Source: Flavobacterium praedii (GTDB taxonomy: Bacteria; Bacteroidota; Bacteroidia; Flavobacteriales; Flavobacteriaceae). Taken from it: a stretch of 64,000 nt of DNA. This document shows positions 7,786 through 16,693 of this stretch, one piece after another (within the stretch, counting starts at the first letter, position 1; each line of letters opens with the position of its first letter). Location of the stretch: positions 3,373,001-3,437,000 of the forward strand of contig NZ_CP113948.1 of assembly GCF_026810365.1 (NCBI RefSeq), written 5' to 3'. The notes beneath the pieces are model-generated. The model was not told where the DNA came from, did no database searches, and saw only the letters and a list, made by a program, of their open reading frames with translations. A program made the position numbers and the translations under genes.

Positions 7786-9672
7786 ATGAAAAAAATGAAG
7801 TTTTCAATGTTGCTGATTCTATTTGTCAGCATATCGGTGTTTTCACAAAGAAGTTTCGATGAAGTTATTAAGACAGATAGCAATATCTCAGATTTGGTCC
7901 AAAACGAAATTACTGGAATTATTGTGTTTAAAGGAAGTGGAAAAATTAGCGGGATAGATGCTGAAACCAAAAAAGTAGTATGGACATTAACCAAAGAGGA
8001 TTATGGAAATCCATCAACTATGGAAATTTTAGGGGATGGCGATTTTGACAAGATGTTTAAAGAAAAAAAAGAATTAAAAAGTGTTCCTAATAGCCCTTAT
8101 GTAGAAGCTTATATCAATTCTAAATTCTTAATCATAAACACTGATACTGGAAAAATAGTTTACAATTCATCCAATGAATCTTTTTGGGTTGTACAATCTG
8201 ATTTTCTTCCTGAAACGAATGAATATTTGATCACTGTAAGAGAAAAAGGGAATATGAATATTGCCTTAATAGATATGTCAACAGGAAGTATCAAGTGGAA
8301 AACTGCTGTTGATAAAGCAAAATCTATATTTAGTTTGTCTCTAAAATCAATTATCAATAAAGCTCAGGTAAATGGAGCTACAATTTATTACCTATTATAC
8401 GGAAAACTATATTCTTTTAATAGAGAATCAGGAAAATTAAATTGGCAAGCCGAAGAAGAATATACTAAATTTTTCCCAACTCAAAACGATAATAATATTG
8501 TTGTAATTAATTCTGCTGGAACATTTTCATCAAAAGAGTACCTAAATGTTTTGAGTACTGAAACTGGAAAAAGTATCTGGAAAGAGTCTATAAAAACAAA
8601 ATATGTAGTTTATCTTGAAGATTGGGGAACCAAATTATTGATAGCGCATTTCGGAGGATTTAACTTTTTCGACCTAAAAACAGGTGAAAAAATATGGAAA
8701 AAAGATGCTCGTGGAGATGGATTGAAAAAAGTGATTCCTATCGATAAAGACTTTTTGTATGTTGCCGAAAATGAAATGATGTTGATCAACAAAGACGGAG
8801 AAAAACTTTGGAAAAACTTTATTGAAATTGCAGATGACAAAGAAGATCCTATTTTCTACTTAGGAAAAGTGGGAGAAAAAGTAATGTATCTTACTGGAAC
8901 TTATGGGAATATGGTAGATTACAAAACGGGTAAAAAATTATGGAAACGTAACATACAGTTTAATAAAGATCGTCCAGTTTTACCAACTTTTGATGAATTA
9001 ACCAATTCGTACTTAGTATATAATGACGAGAAATTATACAAATTCAATCCAACAATTGATGATAAACCAGAGCCCTTTGCAAAAGTGAATATCAAAAGAG
9101 AGAAAGAATTAAACAGTATCGAAATGTTTCCTTGGGGAGTTGCGCTTTCTGGACCTGTAGAAGTAATGGGTGTTGCACTTGATGGAACAATAAAATATCA
9201 TGTTACGTACAGTCAACCGGGTGAAACTGGAAGACAGTTTATAAAAGGAGGTGCAATGTTAGCTAGTTTTGCATTGGGAGCCACATCTGTAGCCACAGGA
9301 ATTCAAGGTTCTGAATGGACTATGACTACTCGTGATGCCGATGGTAACGAAACTACATCTGTAGTAAAACAAAAAGACAAAGCAAAACTAAATCAATCTG
9401 CTGCTGCTGCTGCTGGAGCTGGTGCAATGGCAATGGTAGCCGAAAAATTTGGATCTCGTTTTAATGCGATGAAACAAAATAAAGATTTTGCCTATATTTT
9501 TGCAAAAACCGAAACTGGTGAAAAAATGCTAGTAAAAGTTAGAAAATCAGACGGAGTTGAAGTTGATAAATTAATATTTAAAAACAATCACCCCGTTTAT
9601 GAAATTGATCCAGCCACACAAAACATTTTTTATGTGTTAGATGATTCAATTGAAATTTTTAATAAGAAATAA
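7786..9672 (+). CDS. Secreted PQQ-like beta-propeller repeat protein
   Basis: The 628-residue protein has a signal peptide (KKMKFSMLLILFVSISVFSQ). Recurrent PQQ-type blades follow between about residues 45 and 410, each with an AETKKVVWTL / GKLNWQAEEE / TGKSIWKESI / TGEKIWKKD / GKKLWKRNI type strand. Such propellers are seen in BamB and in cofactor-free scaffold proteins; no quinoprotein catalytic residues can be assigned. Two small-residue hydrophobic stretches near the end (GGAMLASFALGATSVATG and SAAAAAGAGAMAMVAEKFG) are unusual for a propeller and could contact membrane. The role is unknown, probably envelope-related. A terminator follows at once. Confidence 0.85.
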   Translation: MKKMKFSMLLILFVSISVFSQRSFDEVIKTDSNISDLVQNEITGIIVFKGSGKISGIDAETKKVVWTLTKEDYGNPSTMEILGDGDFDKMFKEKKELKSVPNSPYVEAYINSKFLIINTDTGKIVYNSSNESFWVVQSDFLPETNEYLITVREKGNMNIALIDMSTGSIKWKTAVDKAKSIFSLSLKSIINKAQVNGATIYYLLYGKLYSFNRESGKLNWQAEEEYTKFFPTQNDNNIVVINSAGTFSSKEYLNVLSTETGKSIWKESIKTKYVVYLEDWGTKLLIAHFGGFNFFDLKTGEKIWKKDARGDGLKKVIPIDKDFLYVAENEMMLINKDGEKLWKNFIEIADDKEDPIFYLGKVGEKVMYLTGTYGNMVDYKTGKKLWKRNIQFNKDRPVLPTFDELTNSYLVYNDEKLYKFNPTIDDKPEPFAKVNIKREKELNSIEMFPWGVALSGPVEVMGVALDGTIKYHVTYSQPGETGRQFIKGGAMLASFALGATSVATGIQGSEWTMTTRDADGNETTSVVKQKDKAKLNQSAAAAAGAGAMAMVAEKFGSRFNAMKQNKDFAYIFAKTETGEKMLVKVRKSDGVEVDKLIFKNNHPVYEIDPATQNIFYVLDDSIEIFNKK

Positions 9673-9681
9673 AAACGTAAG

Positions 9682-9715
9682 AGCCATCAAAATTTACTTT
9701 GATGGCTTTTTTTTT
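9682..9715 (+). terminator. Terminator-like hairpin at the 7786/9722 junction
   Basis: AGCCATCAAA (9682-9691) pairs with TTTGATGGCT (9698-9707), loop 6 nt, followed by nine T. It ends only 7 nt before the ATG at 9722, so the downstream gene either depends on read-through or has an unusual start. Confidence 0.7.
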
Positions 9716-9721
9716 ACACAT

Positions 9722-11641
9722 ATGAAAAAAGCACTACTTATATTTTTATTATTTCTAGGATTTAACAGCATCAATGCACAGGATAAAGTTACCTCCAAAA
9801 AAGGTAAATTCTTTATACCTACTGTCCTTTATTCTCAATATCCTTGTTTAGACAATGCAATTACTCAAACTACTTTTTATCAAATAGATCCGGAATTAAA
9901 AACGGAAGAGCAAGTTCTGAAAAAAAACTATTTCAATATTGATGGTTATTTAAAAGATCCTTCAAATGGGAAGTTAAAAATTTACATCACTATTCCTCTT
10001 CCAAAATATACCGTTACCCAAATGGATAGTGTTTACAATAGCAAAACCAAAGATTGGAATTATTATCCATATTCTAAATTTGATGTAAAAATTAATATTG
10101 AAGTGAAATGTGCCGATAAATTAATTTATTCCAATGAATTTGTAAGTTCTGAGAAAAACGTTTTTCAAGGGAATTATAAAAAAAGTGAAGCCACAGAAGC
10201 CGTATCCAACAATAGAAAAATAATGAGTCATTCGGATATTAAAAATGACTTCAGTATTGAGGAATTAGGAATGGATGTGGTCATTTATGCAACAATGGAT
10301 CGTATTCAAAATTTATTAAATTATAAATTGGGATATTCAAGTGAAGAAAGAAAAGAAAAGTTTGAGTTTATGACCTCCAAGTCGCATCCTGAATACCAAC
10401 AAATGCTAGCATATGAGAATGAGATTACCCAGCAAATGAATAAAGTGACTTTAGAAAACGGTTTAAATGCCAAAGCATTAATGCCTCATTTGCAGTATTT
10501 GGAAAGTCTTTTGACTAAATACCCTCAAGTTCCTGAAAATGAAAACATTCGATTTATAGTCTCTTATGATTTGGCTTTGACGTATTTGCTTTTAGAAAAT
10601 AAAGAGAAAGCATTGTATTTTGCTGATGTTTTAATAAAAAACGACAAACAAAGTTCGAAAGGAACAAATATTATAGATCGTGTCAATAAAGCTAACTTTG
10701 TTGATAAAATAGTCAGAACACATACCAATCGTTTTGTTGAATTAAAAAAATTAGGTTTTAAAATTAAGGAAGAAAAGGAAGAAGCTCGACTTGCTTTTTT
10801 TGAGCGAATAATTCAAGAAGATGCCGATTGGGAACAAGAGAAAATAGACAGACGAAACGCTATTGAGAAAAGTATTTCGGAAAGAATGAATATACTTGAC
10901 TCTGTTTATTTTCAAAAAAATTCTGAATTATTGAGCAAAATCATAAATAGTTTGGGAGGAAATGAAGCTATAAAGAAAATAGAAAAAACACATATTTTAT
11001 CGAAATTAAAATTAGATGATAATAACATGCCTCAAACGGAAGAAAAGTGGTCAACGGCAACAAATTATCTTTTAAAGAAAAAAACACCCAATAATTATTT
11101 TGAAATTGTGAATGGACCAGAATCATGGATGCATGACGATTTGGATAACAGTACCGAAAAATGGAAAAAAATAAATAGTTCCGATTATTCCAATATTGTT
11201 ACCAATCTAGATCCACTAAATTTGTTGACCTCATTTCGTATTGACTTATGGAATAAGTTTGATTTAGTTGCGGATGAAATGGCAGACGGGAGATCGTGTT
11301 ATCACCTTACTTATTTTGAGAAAACACTGAATTCCAGTAACCGAATGGTTCCTAAAGCTGAATACAATCTCTATGTAGACAAGGAAAATTTCACCATTGT
11401 TTCTTTTGAAAAAACAGAATATTTCAAGGGTAACAAAAGTTCATTTGAACGTAAAATATTTCAAGATTACAGAGAAATTGTAGCGTTAAATAACGGAAAA
11501 ATTCCACATAAAATTCTGAATGAAATAGAAGATTATTATGGAGAAACCTCCTATCAAGAACTTAGAGAAAAAGTAGAGGTAAATCCTGTTTTTGGCAATA
11601 GGATTTTTATGAAAGAAGTTTATTTTGGTGGATTTAAATAA
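9722..11641 (+). CDS. Secreted protein of unknown function with a LolA-like C-terminal part
   Basis: I place the start at 9722 because it gives a proper signal peptide (MKKALLIFLLFLGFNSINAQ). The frame is open further upstream to 9641, but that extension crosses the terminator and the previous gene. The protein is then 639 residues. Residues 20-200 look like a beta-rich envelope domain. The middle is helical and charged (about 235-420). The last 180 residues (RIDLWNKFDLVADEMADGRS ... AEYNLYVDKENFTIVSFEKT) resemble the LolA/LppX-like lipoprotein-carrier fold; this is pattern recognition, not proven. Function is unknown. It is in the same orientation as two other secreted genes. Confidence 0.82.
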   Translation: MKKALLIFLLFLGFNSINAQDKVTSKKGKFFIPTVLYSQYPCLDNAITQTTFYQIDPELKTEEQVLKKNYFNIDGYLKDPSNGKLKIYITIPLPKYTVTQMDSVYNSKTKDWNYYPYSKFDVKINIEVKCADKLIYSNEFVSSEKNVFQGNYKKSEATEAVSNNRKIMSHSDIKNDFSIEELGMDVVIYATMDRIQNLLNYKLGYSSEERKEKFEFMTSKSHPEYQQMLAYENEITQQMNKVTLENGLNAKALMPHLQYLESLLTKYPQVPENENIRFIVSYDLALTYLLLENKEKALYFADVLIKNDKQSSKGTNIIDRVNKANFVDKIVRTHTNRFVELKKLGFKIKEEKEEARLAFFERIIQEDADWEQEKIDRRNAIEKSISERMNILDSVYFQKNSELLSKIINSLGGNEAIKKIEKTHILSKLKLDDNNMPQTEEKWSTATNYLLKKKTPNNYFEIVNGPESWMHDDLDNSTEKWKKINSSDYSNIVTNLDPLNLLTSFRIDLWNKFDLVADEMADGRSCYHLTYFEKTLNSSNRMVPKAEYNLYVDKENFTIVSFEKTEYFKGNKSSFERKIFQDYREIVALNNGKIPHKILNEIEDYYGETSYQELREKVEVNPVFGNRIFMKEVYFGGFK

Positions 11642-11654
11642 AACTAAATTTTTA

Positions 11655-11692
11655 AAAACCCGAACTGAAATTGTATTTAGTCGGGTTTTTTT
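11655..11692 (+). terminator. Rho-independent terminator after the 9722 gene
   Basis: AAAACCCGA (11655-11663) pairs with TCGGGTTTT (from 11681), followed by T to 11692. Confidence 0.75.
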
Positions 11693-11974
11693 ATGCAAAT
11701 TAAAATCTCTTTGCACACCAAAGTCGTTATAAAGGAAAATCAATTTTGGGTTTTTAAAAGTCCTTTTTCGATTCATGACCTTGTTTCCGTTATGGAAACT
11801 GTCAGAATCAGTATTATTTTCAATAGTTTCAAGCACTTCAGTGTGAAGGATAGTTTTTTTTACGTTGGAAATTAATTCAAAAAACAAAAAAAGCAATATG
11901 TAACTTTTGCCCATGTCTTTGTCTTTTTATTTTAAAATTTCTTACTTTCGCACCACGATTAAGAAAAGGATAAA
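11693..11974. other. Spacer before ileS; possible small minus-strand ORF and ileS promoter
   Basis: A minus-strand ORF starts at 11914 with a hydrophobic N-terminus (MGKSYILLFLFFELISNV). It runs 142 codons to 11486, antisense through the terminator and the end of the previous gene. Its first 70 codons might be a real short secreted protein, but the rest is probably chance. On the plus strand TTG (11919-11921), 21 nt and TACTTTCG (11943-11950, one mismatch to TAnnTTTG) is the likely ileS promoter. Confidence 0.35.
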
Positions 11975-14900
11975 ATGAGCACAAAATTTACTGAATACAA
12001 AGGACTTGACTTGCCAACAGTGGCGTCAGAAGTACTGGATTTTTGGAAGGAAAAAAACATCTTTGAAAAAAGTGTAACCACTCGCGAAGGAAAAGAACCT
12101 TTCGTGTTTTTTGAAGGTCCTCCTTCGGCTAACGGATTACCAGGAATTCACCACGTAATGGCACGTGCGATTAAAGATATTTTTTGCAGATATAAAACCC
12201 AAAAAGGGTTCCAAGTAAAGCGTAAAGCAGGTTGGGATACCCACGGATTGCCTGTAGAATTGGGTACAGAGGCAGCACTTGGAATTACCAAAGAAGATAT
12301 TGGAAAAAAAATAACCGTAGCCGAGTATAACGAAGCGTGTAAAAAAACCGTAATGCGTTATACCGATGTATGGAATGACTTGACCGAAAAAATGGGATAT
12401 TGGGTCGATATGGAAGATCCGTATGTGACTTACAAATCCAAATACATGGAATCGGTTTGGTGGTTGTTGAAACAAATCTACAATAAGGATTTGATGTATA
12501 AAGGGTACACCATTCAGCCGTATTCTCCAAAAGCAGGAACTGGTTTGAGTTCTCATGAAGTGAACCAGCCTGGAAGTTACAGAGATGTAACTGATACTAC
12601 AGTTGTGGCACAATTTAAAAGCCCCCTAACCCCCGAAGGGGGAAATGAGGAGAACTCAATTTTAAAAGCATTCGGTCTTAGCTCCCCTCTTTCGGAGGGG
12701 CTGGGGGAGGCTTTTTTCTTAGCATGGACCACTACACCATGGACATTACCAAGTAATACTGCCTTGACTGTTGGTCCTCGAATAGAATATGTTTTGGTAA
12801 AAACATTCAATCAATATACTTTTCGTCCATCGAATGTGATTTTGGCTAAAAATTTGGTTGGGAAACAATTTGGCAAAGGATTTTTCGAAAGTAGTGAACC
12901 ATCCGATTTTGAAAATTTCAAAGAAGGAGACAAAAAAATACCATTTCTAATCCTTGCCGAATGCAAAGGAGCTGATTTAGTTGGAATTCGTTACGAACAA
13001 TTAATGCAATATGCATTGCCTTACCAAAATCCAGAGAATGCTTTTAGAGTAATTTCAGGAGATTTCGTAACCACCGAAGACGGAACCGGAATTGTGCACA
13101 CTGCCCCAACTTTTGGAGCCGATGATGCCAAAGTAGCCAAAGAAGCTACACCAGAAGTTCCGCCAATGTTGGTATTGGATGAAAATGAAAATCCAGTTCC
13201 ATTAGTCGATTTACAAGGAAGGTTCACCTCACACATGGGAGAATTTGGCGGTAAATATGTTAAGAACGAATATTATACTAATGGTGATGTGCCAGAACGT
13301 TCTATCGATGTAGAAATTGCCATTCGATTAAAAGAAGAAAACAAAGCATTCAAAGTAGAAAAATACGTGCACAGTTATCCACATTGCTGGAGAACCGACA
13401 CGCCAATTTTATATTATCCTTTGGATTCTTGGTTTATAAAAATTACCGAGGTCAGAGACCGTATGTTCGACCTGAACGAAACCATCAATTGGAAGCCGAA
13501 AGCTACAGGAGAAGGTCGTTTTGGGAATTGGTTGAAAAACGCCAACGATTGGAATCTATCCCGTTCTCGTTTTTGGGGGATTCCATTGCCTATTTGGAGA
13601 ACCGAAGACGGAACCGAAGAAATGCTAATAGGATCCGTAGAAGAATTATACAACGAAATCGAAAAAGCAATTCAGGCTGGTGTTCAAGTTGAGAATCCTT
13701 TTAAGGAATTTCAGATTGGAAACATGTCCGAAGAAAATTATGATTTGATTGATTTGCATAAAAATGTTGTCGATGAAATTACCTTGGTTTCTGCTTCTGG
13801 AAAAGCAATGAAGCGTGAGGCTGATTTGATAGATGTTTGGTTTGACTCAGGTGCCATGCCGTATGCGCAATGGCATTATCCTTTTGAAAACAAAGATAAA
13901 ATAGACGAAAACAAAGATTTTCCAGCCAATTTTATTGCCGAAGGTGTGGATCAAACCCGTGGTTGGTTTTATACACTACACGCTATCGGAACTTTGGTTT
14001 TTGATAAAATAGCGTATAAAAATGTAGTTTCCAACGGTTTAGTGTTAGATAAAAACGGACAAAAAATGTCCAAACGTTTAGGAAATGCCGCAGATCCTTT
14101 CGAAACCTTAAAAGAATACGGTCCAGATGCTACGCGTTGGTACATGATATCGAATGCCAATCCTTGGGACAATTTAAAATTCGATTTAGAAGGAATTGCT
14201 GAGGTGCGTCGTAAGTTCTTTGGGACTTTATACAATACCTATTCATTCTTCAGTTTGTATGCCAATATTGATGGTTTTAAATACGCAGAAGCTGAGATTC
14301 CTGTAAACGAAAGACCGGAAATTGATCAATGGATTATTTCAGAATTAAATACTTTGATTGCAGCCGTTGATAGCTATTATGACGATTATGAACCTACAAA
14401 AGCGGCTCGTGCGATATCCGAATTTGTACAAGAGAACTTGAGTAACTGGTACGTTCGTTTGTGTCGTCGCCGTTTCTGGAAAGGAGACTATGCACAAGAT
14501 AAAATTGCAGCTTATCAAACACTTTATACCTGTTTGTTAACCATAAGTAAATTAGGTGCACCAATTGCTCCTTTCTTTATGGATAAACTTTACAAAGATT
14601 TAACAGGAGCTACACAGAGCGAAAATTTTGAGTCTGTACATTTGGCACTGTTTCCAGTTTCAGTTGAAAAGTATGTTAATAAAATGTTAGAGAGCAAAAT
14701 GCAGAAAGCACAGACGATTTCGTCACTGGTTTTGTCACTCAGAAAAAAGGAGATGATCAAGGTACGCCAACCATTGCAAAAGGTAATGATTCCAGTACTT
14801 GACGTGAATCAAAGACTCGAAATTGAAGCCGTTTCAGACCTCATAAAAGCAGAAGTAAATGTGAAAGAAATCGTACTTTTGGACGATGCTTCGGGAATTT

Positions 14901-15424
14901 TGATCAAACAAATAAAACCAAATTTCAAAGCTTTAGGGCCTCGATTTGGAAAAGATATGGGATTGATTTCCAAAGAGATACAAAATTTATCTACGGAACA
15001 AATCTCACAATTTGACAAGGAAGGATCTTTAACTATTGTAATTGCGGGAAATAGTGTAATTTTATCACTAGAAGATGTTGAAATATCCTCTCAAGATATC
15101 GAAGGATGGTTAGTCGCTAATTCAAACGGAATAACAGTTGCGTTAGATATTACGATTTCTCCCGAGTTGAAACAAGAAGGAATTGCAAGAGAATTGGTCA
15201 ACAGAATTCAGAATATCCGTAAAGATGCAGGTTTTGAAGTAACGGATAAAATTAAAGTGCATTTGCAAAAGAATGATACTTTGGAAACAGCAGTAAAGGC
15301 CAACGAAGACTATATAAAATCGGAAACATTGACAGAAGTGCTTGTTTTTGAAGAGAATATAGCTCAGGGCACGGAAATTGAGTTTGATGGAATAACAACA
15401 AATATAATCATAACAAAAAATTAG
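11975..15424 (+). CDS. ileS: Isoleucyl-tRNA synthetase with swapped signature motif (GIHH) and a palindromic insertion
   Basis: The 1,149-residue class Ia synthetase charges tRNA-Ile and edits valine. The first signature region reads PPSANGLPGIHHVMARAIKD; the usual HxGH tetrad is GIHH at residues 57-60 (12143-12154). The second signature is KMSKR at 697-701. The editing-domain motif WTTTPWTLPSN begins at about 251. Residues 216-248 (12620-12718) are encoded by a palindromic repeat inserted in frame just before that motif. KMSKR, the length and the long C-terminal region point to the eukaryote-like type 2 IleRS, which is associated with mupirocin tolerance; the GxHH swap has been linked to very high resistance in that group. 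It appears co-transcribed with the DksA-like gene, which starts 4 nt downstream. Confidence 0.97.
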   Translation: MSTKFTEYKGLDLPTVASEVLDFWKEKNIFEKSVTTREGKEPFVFFEGPPSANGLPGIHHVMARAIKDIFCRYKTQKGFQVKRKAGWDTHGLPVELGTEAALGITKEDIGKKITVAEYNEACKKTVMRYTDVWNDLTEKMGYWVDMEDPYVTYKSKYMESVWWLLKQIYNKDLMYKGYTIQPYSPKAGTGLSSHEVNQPGSYRDVTDTTVVAQFKSPLTPEGGNEENSILKAFGLSSPLSEGLGEAFFLAWTTTPWTLPSNTALTVGPRIEYVLVKTFNQYTFRPSNVILAKNLVGKQFGKGFFESSEPSDFENFKEGDKKIPFLILAECKGADLVGIRYEQLMQYALPYQNPENAFRVISGDFVTTEDGTGIVHTAPTFGADDAKVAKEATPEVPPMLVLDENENPVPLVDLQGRFTSHMGEFGGKYVKNEYYTNGDVPERSIDVEIAIRLKEENKAFKVEKYVHSYPHCWRTDTPILYYPLDSWFIKITEVRDRMFDLNETINWKPKATGEGRFGNWLKNANDWNLSRSRFWGIPLPIWRTEDGTEEMLIGSVEELYNEIEKAIQAGVQVENPFKEFQIGNMSEENYDLIDLHKNVVDEITLVSASGKAMKREADLIDVWFDSGAMPYAQWHYPFENKDKIDENKDFPANFIAEGVDQTRGWFYTLHAIGTLVFDKIAYKNVVSNGLVLDKNGQKMSKRLGNAADPFETLKEYGPDATRWYMISNANPWDNLKFDLEGIAEVRRKFFGTLYNTYSFFSLYANIDGFKYAEAEIPVNERPEIDQWIISELNTLIAAVDSYYDDYEPTKAARAISEFVQENLSNWYVRLCRRRFWKGDYAQDKIAAYQTLYTCLLTISKLGAPIAPFFMDKLYKDLTGATQSENFESVHLALFPVSVEKYVNKMLESKMQKAQTISSLVLSLRKKEMIKVRQPLQKVMIPVLDVNQRLEIEAVSDLIKAEVNVKEIVLLDDASGILIKQIKPNFKALGPRFGKDMGLISKEIQNLSTEQISQFDKEGSLTIVIAGNSVILSLEDVEISSQDIEGWLVANSNGITVALDITISPELKQEGIARELVNRIQNIRKDAGFEVTDKIKVHLQKNDTLETAVKANEDYIKSETLTEVLVFEENIAQGTEIEFDGITTNIIITKN
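12618..12718. repeat. Palindromic element inserted in frame in ileS
   Basis: The left arm AAAGCCCCCTAACCCCCGAA (12618 on) continues with GGGGGAA. The right arm (about 12680-12716) contains CCCCTCTTTCGGAGGGG and GGGGGAGGCTTTTTT. The arms are inverted relatives of each other. The element adds 99 nt, 33 codons (SPLTPEGG ... SPLSEGLGEAFF). A relative lies at 25175-25300. Confidence 0.8.
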
Positions 15425-15428
15425 TATT

Positions 15429-15809
15429 ATGGTAGATGAAATTGCAAGATACTCTGACGCTGATTTGGCAGAGTTTAAGGAGATCATTCAAAACAAAATC
15501 GAAAAGGCTCAAGCCGATTTGGATTTGATAAAAAGTGCCTATATGAATGACCTTAACAATGGAACGGATGATACATCTCCCACTTTTAAAGCATTTGAAG
15601 AAGGTAGCGAAATCATGTCTAAAGAAGCTAACTCTCAATTGGCCATTCGTCAAGAAAAGTTTATTCGTGATTTGAAAAACGCACTTTTCCGTGTTGAAAA
15701 TAAAACATACGGAGTTTGTAGAATTACAGGAAAATTAATCGGAAAGGAAAGATTAAAAATCGTTCCTCATGCCACAATGAGCATCGAAGCCAAAAATTTA
15801 CAACGATAA
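15429..15809 (+). CDS. DksA/TraR-family transcription factor, zinc site degenerate
   Basis: The 126-residue protein has a coiled-coil N-terminal half (DADLAEFKEIIQNKIEKAQA ... FKAFEEGSEIMSKEANSQLA) followed by a C-terminal region (YGVCRITGKLIGKERLKIVP) at the place of the zinc finger. DksA binds the RNA polymerase secondary channel and works with ppGpp. Classical DksA has four zinc-binding cysteines; here only one Cys is visible in the YGVCR motif, so zinc binding is doubtful. It lies 4 nt after ileS and before lspA, an order I recall as common in Flavobacteriia. A strong terminator separates it from lspA. Confidence 0.88.
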   Translation: MVDEIARYSDADLAEFKEIIQNKIEKAQADLDLIKSAYMNDLNNGTDDTSPTFKAFEEGSEIMSKEANSQLAIRQEKFIRDLKNALFRVENKTYGVCRITGKLIGKERLKIVPHATMSIEAKNLQR

Positions 15810-15830
15810 ATTTCTTTTCATAAAATAATT

Positions 15831-15856
15831 AACGCTCCTTTGGGAGCGTTTTTTTT
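15831..15856 (+). terminator. Rho-independent terminator of ileS-dksA-like unit
   Basis: AACGCTCC (15831-15838) pairs with GGAGCGTT (15843-15850), 4-nt loop, then a T-run. Confidence 0.85.
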
Positions 15857-15894
15857 GATTAAATTAGTACTTTTACGCCATTAAATTTTCAAAA

Positions 15895-16497
15895 ATGTCA
15901 TTATTCAAAGCATACTTTCTCATCATTATTATATTATTAGTTGATCAATTTTCTAAAATTTATATAAAAACAAATTTTATTTTAGGCGAAGAAGTCCATG
16001 TCTTCAATTGGTTTCAAATTCATTTCATCGAAAATGAAGGGATGGCTTGGGGCACCAAAATACCGGGGGAATACGGAAAATTAATTTTAACCGTTTTTAG
16101 ACTGTTTGCCGTTGTCGGAATTGGATATTGGTTGTGGGACGCCGTAGAGAAAAACAGCTCTAATTATCTCATAGTTGCCATCGCTTTAATACTTGCCGGC
16201 GCATTCGGGAACATCATCGACTCTGTTTTTTATGGCGTGATTTTTGACGACAGCCACCAGCAATTAGCCACTATATTTTCAGACAAACCCTATGGCACAT
16301 GGCTCAACGGTCAAGTAGTCGATATGTTTTATTTTCCATTCATAAAAGACTATCCAATGCCAGAATGGGTTCCATATTTTGGTGGACGAAATTTCACTTT
16401 TTTCAATGCCATTTTCAACGTTGCCGATATGGCCATTTCAACTGGAGTTGGAATTTTAATCGCTTTCAACAAAAAAGCATTTCATAAAAGTCATTAG
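15895..16497 (+). CDS. lspA: Lipoprotein signal peptidase (signal peptidase II)
   Basis: The 200-residue inner-membrane aspartyl protease cleaves prolipoprotein signal peptides after lipidation. Four hydrophobic segments are visible. The two catalytic aspartates fall in the conserved contexts GNIIDSVFYG (about residue 109) and FNVADMAIS (about 178), and VDQFSK near the N-terminus is also typical. The protein is longer than E. coli LspA (164) because of a loop after the first Asp (DDSHQQLATIFSDKPYGTWL), usual in Bacteroidota. A likely -7 box TACTTTTA lies at 15868-15875, after the preceding terminator. Confidence 0.95.
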   Translation: MSLFKAYFLIIIILLVDQFSKIYIKTNFILGEEVHVFNWFQIHFIENEGMAWGTKIPGEYGKLILTVFRLFAVVGIGYWLWDAVEKNSSNYLIVAIALILAGAFGNIIDSVFYGVIFDDSHQQLATIFSDKPYGTWLNGQVVDMFYFPFIKDYPMPEWVPYFGGRNFTFFNAIFNVADMAISTGVGILIAFNKKAFHKSH

Positions 16498-16541
16498 TAT
16501 TTATATCCCATTTCTTTTCAGAAGAATTTGGGCAAGACCAC

Positions 16542-16647
16542 AATAAAAAATGGGGCTACTTTGCATACGTGCTAGTGGCCCCATTTTTTATTGCGGTCGG
16601 GCTGTATGCGCTACTTCGGTAGCCAGCGTCCATCCCTCTTGCGGTCG
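16542..16647 (+). repeat. Two-hairpin intergenic element, family A copy 2
   Basis: AATAAAAAATGGGGC (16542-16556) pairs perfectly with GCCCCATTTTTTATT (16578-16592). GCGGTCGGGCT (16593-16603), the hairpin GCTAC-TTCG-GTAGC (16610-16623) and a CATCCCT tail follow. It sits between convergent lspA and the 5-formyl-THF cyclo-ligase gene. Confidence 0.8.
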
Positions 16648-16693
16648 TAAACCAAGATCATTTGTTTAATAAGAATCCTTTTGATTTTAAACC

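Noticed and set aside
9641..9721. Upstream start for the 9722 gene
   Set aside because: The extension overlaps the previous gene and spans the terminator; the signal peptide begins at 9722.
11486..11914. 142-codon minus-strand ORF with a hydrophobic N-terminus
   Set aside because: It runs antisense through a terminator and the end of the 9722 gene, and only the first half looks protein-like. Kept as a note in the spacer entry, not as a gene.
12137..12613. Long antisense ORF in ileS (158 codons)
   Set aside because: It is a shadow of a well-supported essential gene, with low-complexity composition and no recognisable domain.
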